This document shows positions 63,118 to 64,000 of a stretch of DNA of 64,000 bases, in pieces. Below the pieces are notes generated by a model. That model was given only the letters and a program-made list of their open reading frames with translations, searched no databases and had not been told where the DNA came from. The stretch spans positions 1 to 64,000 of the forward strand of contig NZ_CACSKD010000003.1 in assembly GCF_902706285.1 (NCBI RefSeq). Direction: 5' to 3'. The number at the start of each line of letters is the position of its first letter. Positions within the stretch are counted from its first letter, which is position 1. This DNA is from Rhizobium sp. 18055. GTDB lineage: Bacteria > Pseudomonadota > Alphaproteobacteria > Rhizobiales > Rhizobiaceae. The translations under genes and the position numbers were made by a program.

Positions 63118-64000
63118 TCATTCCCGGTTGCCCATCAGCTTCAGCGGGATTCCTGATGCAAGGCCCGAGACATACCGCGTCTTCTGATAGAGCCCGTTGA
63201 TCGACAGCCGGGGCAGGTAGGTGATGCTCTCCCGTGACCGCTCGCCGACGACACCGGGCTGCGTCGTCACCGCAAGGGCAAAGCCGAGATCGCGGGCAAT
63301 CGCCGCCTGCTGCTGCGTCACCGCCTCGCGCGTTCCATAGGGATAGGCAAATGTCCGGGGGCGCTGGCCGCTGATCGCTTCCACGTAATCCGAGGAGCGC
63401 AGCATCTCCTCGCGAACCTCGGCATCCGGAAGTCTGGCGACGGCGCGGTGGCTGACCGTATGGGCGCCGAGCGATGCCAGCGGACTGGCATCGAGCAGGT
63501 TGAGCTCGGCCGCACCCATCACCAGGTCATCGACGATCTCGACAGGATCGATCCCGTGTGCCCGCGCCGTTGCGTCCACCGCCAGCACCGCCGTCGTCTC
63601 GTCATGGGCGTGTATGTATCGGGCAAAACGCGCAAACGCCCAGTGCTTTTCTGCAGGCGCTGTAACATCGATGGCCTCCATGCCATCGCCGAAATCGAAG
63701 CGCAGCTTCTTTTCCTTGCGCAACAGCGCCGTCAGCGTCTCCCACCAGATCGTGTGCGTCCGCTCGACCAGGCCCTTGGCGACGAAGATGGTGAAGGGCG
63801 CCTCGTGCCGCTCGAACACAGGCGTGGCATAGGCCAGATTGTTGCGATAGCCGTCATCGAGCGTGAACGCTGCAAACGGCTGCTTTTGCGCCGGTCCCGA
63901 TATCAGCGCCGGAACATCGGCCAGCGCGACGAACTGGTAGCCGTCGCTCGTCAACCGCGTCAGCACAGCGTCGAGAAATCCCGGCGTGATCTCCAGATGC
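63118..64000 (-). CDS. Polysaccharide deacetylase family protein (partial, runs off the window)
   Basis: The reading frame is open to the window edge, so the N-terminus is missing. The visible part (294 codons plus one base) starts with HLEITPGFLDAVLTRL, characteristic of the region before the NodB core. The NodB motifs are FTLDDGYRNN (metal-binding Asp) and LGAHTVSHRAV (His-x3-His). FAYPYGTREAV is a further conserved block. The enzyme would remove acetyl groups from an amino-sugar polymer; cell location and substrate are unknown. A GTG at 63966 could be mistaken for a start, but conserved sequence continues upstream of it. Confidence 0.88.
   Translation of the reverse strand, partial: HLEITPGFLDAVLTRLTSDGYQFVALADVPALISGPAQKQPFAAFTLDDGYRNNLAYATPVFERHEAPFTIFVAKGLVERTHTIWWETLTALLRKEKKLRFDFGDGMEAIDVTAPAEKHWAFARFARYIHAHDETTAVLAVDATARAHGIDPVEIVDDLVMGAAELNLLDASPLASLGAHTVSHRAVARLPDAEVREEMLRSSDYVEAISGQRPRTFAYPYGTREAVTQQQAAIARDLGFALAVTTQPGVVGERSRESITYLPRLSINGLYQKTRYVSGLASGIPLKLMGNRE

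Overview
The window looks like chromosomal DNA of a member of the Rhizobiaceae (Rhizobium/Agrobacterium group). The evidence is high GC content, several families typical of that group (a BA14K protein, an HPE1-like secreted protein, a DUF1217 protein, an RT0821/Lpp0805 lipoprotein, bioMNY, a GbcA-type Rieske oxygenase), and four methyl-accepting chemotaxis proteins with typical alphaproteobacterial signalling domains. No rRNA, tRNA, CRISPR array, prophage or insertion sequence was seen. Most of the window is conserved housekeeping sequence with small accessory patches.

Layout. 0-6 kb: a Gly-rich gene tail, a 24-bp tandem repeat, purD, an HPE1-like secreted protein, a Cache-domain chemoreceptor, a palindromic repeat cluster, a DUF523 protein and a HigBA-like toxin-antitoxin pair with a broken toxin. 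6-14 kb: glyS, a mosaic repeat, tex, cfa, a phosphatase and ubiA. 14-21 kb: an orphan periplasmic binding protein, a divergent MFS transporter/HxlR regulator pair with twin operator-like palindromes, DUF6101 and an eight-module DUF1217 protein. 21-29 kb: an FAD oxidase coupled to a tsaC/Sua5 gene, a gbcA-like oxygenase, a GH25 lysozyme, a BA14K protein and a CorA/ZntB transporter. 29-36 kb: an acyl-CoA dehydrogenase/crotonase operon behind a near-perfect palindrome, then two chemoreceptors. 36-48 kb: a MarR-DUF1398 unit behind a strong operator, rlmD-like and tlyA, a fourth chemoreceptor, dxs, pirin, two more toxin-antitoxin pairs with damaged toxins, an SDR, xseB and a histone-deacetylase-like gene. 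48-54.8 kb: a thioesterase, bioMNY, a YcaQ-like protein, a KTSC protein, ribB and aroC. 54.9-64 kb: a CHASE-PAS-GGDEF-EAL protein, DUF1344, a phosphatase, fabI, a DnaJ-like protein, a lipoprotein, pdxH and a truncated polysaccharide deacetylase.

The most notable pattern is that all three toxin-antitoxin modules (HigBA-like, TumEA-like, HepT-MntA-like) keep an intact antitoxin while the toxin reading frame is interrupted: by TAA, by an apparent 1-nt deletion, and by TGA. The broken toxins do not appear as full-length open frames and were reconstructed by reading through the lesions. Other points of interest are three operator-like palindromes next to regulators or metabolic operons, an unusually long DUF1217 repeat protein, and chemoreceptor C-termini of two types (xRAA, or a CheR-tether-like EWSEF). 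I did not find a clearly new multigene system.
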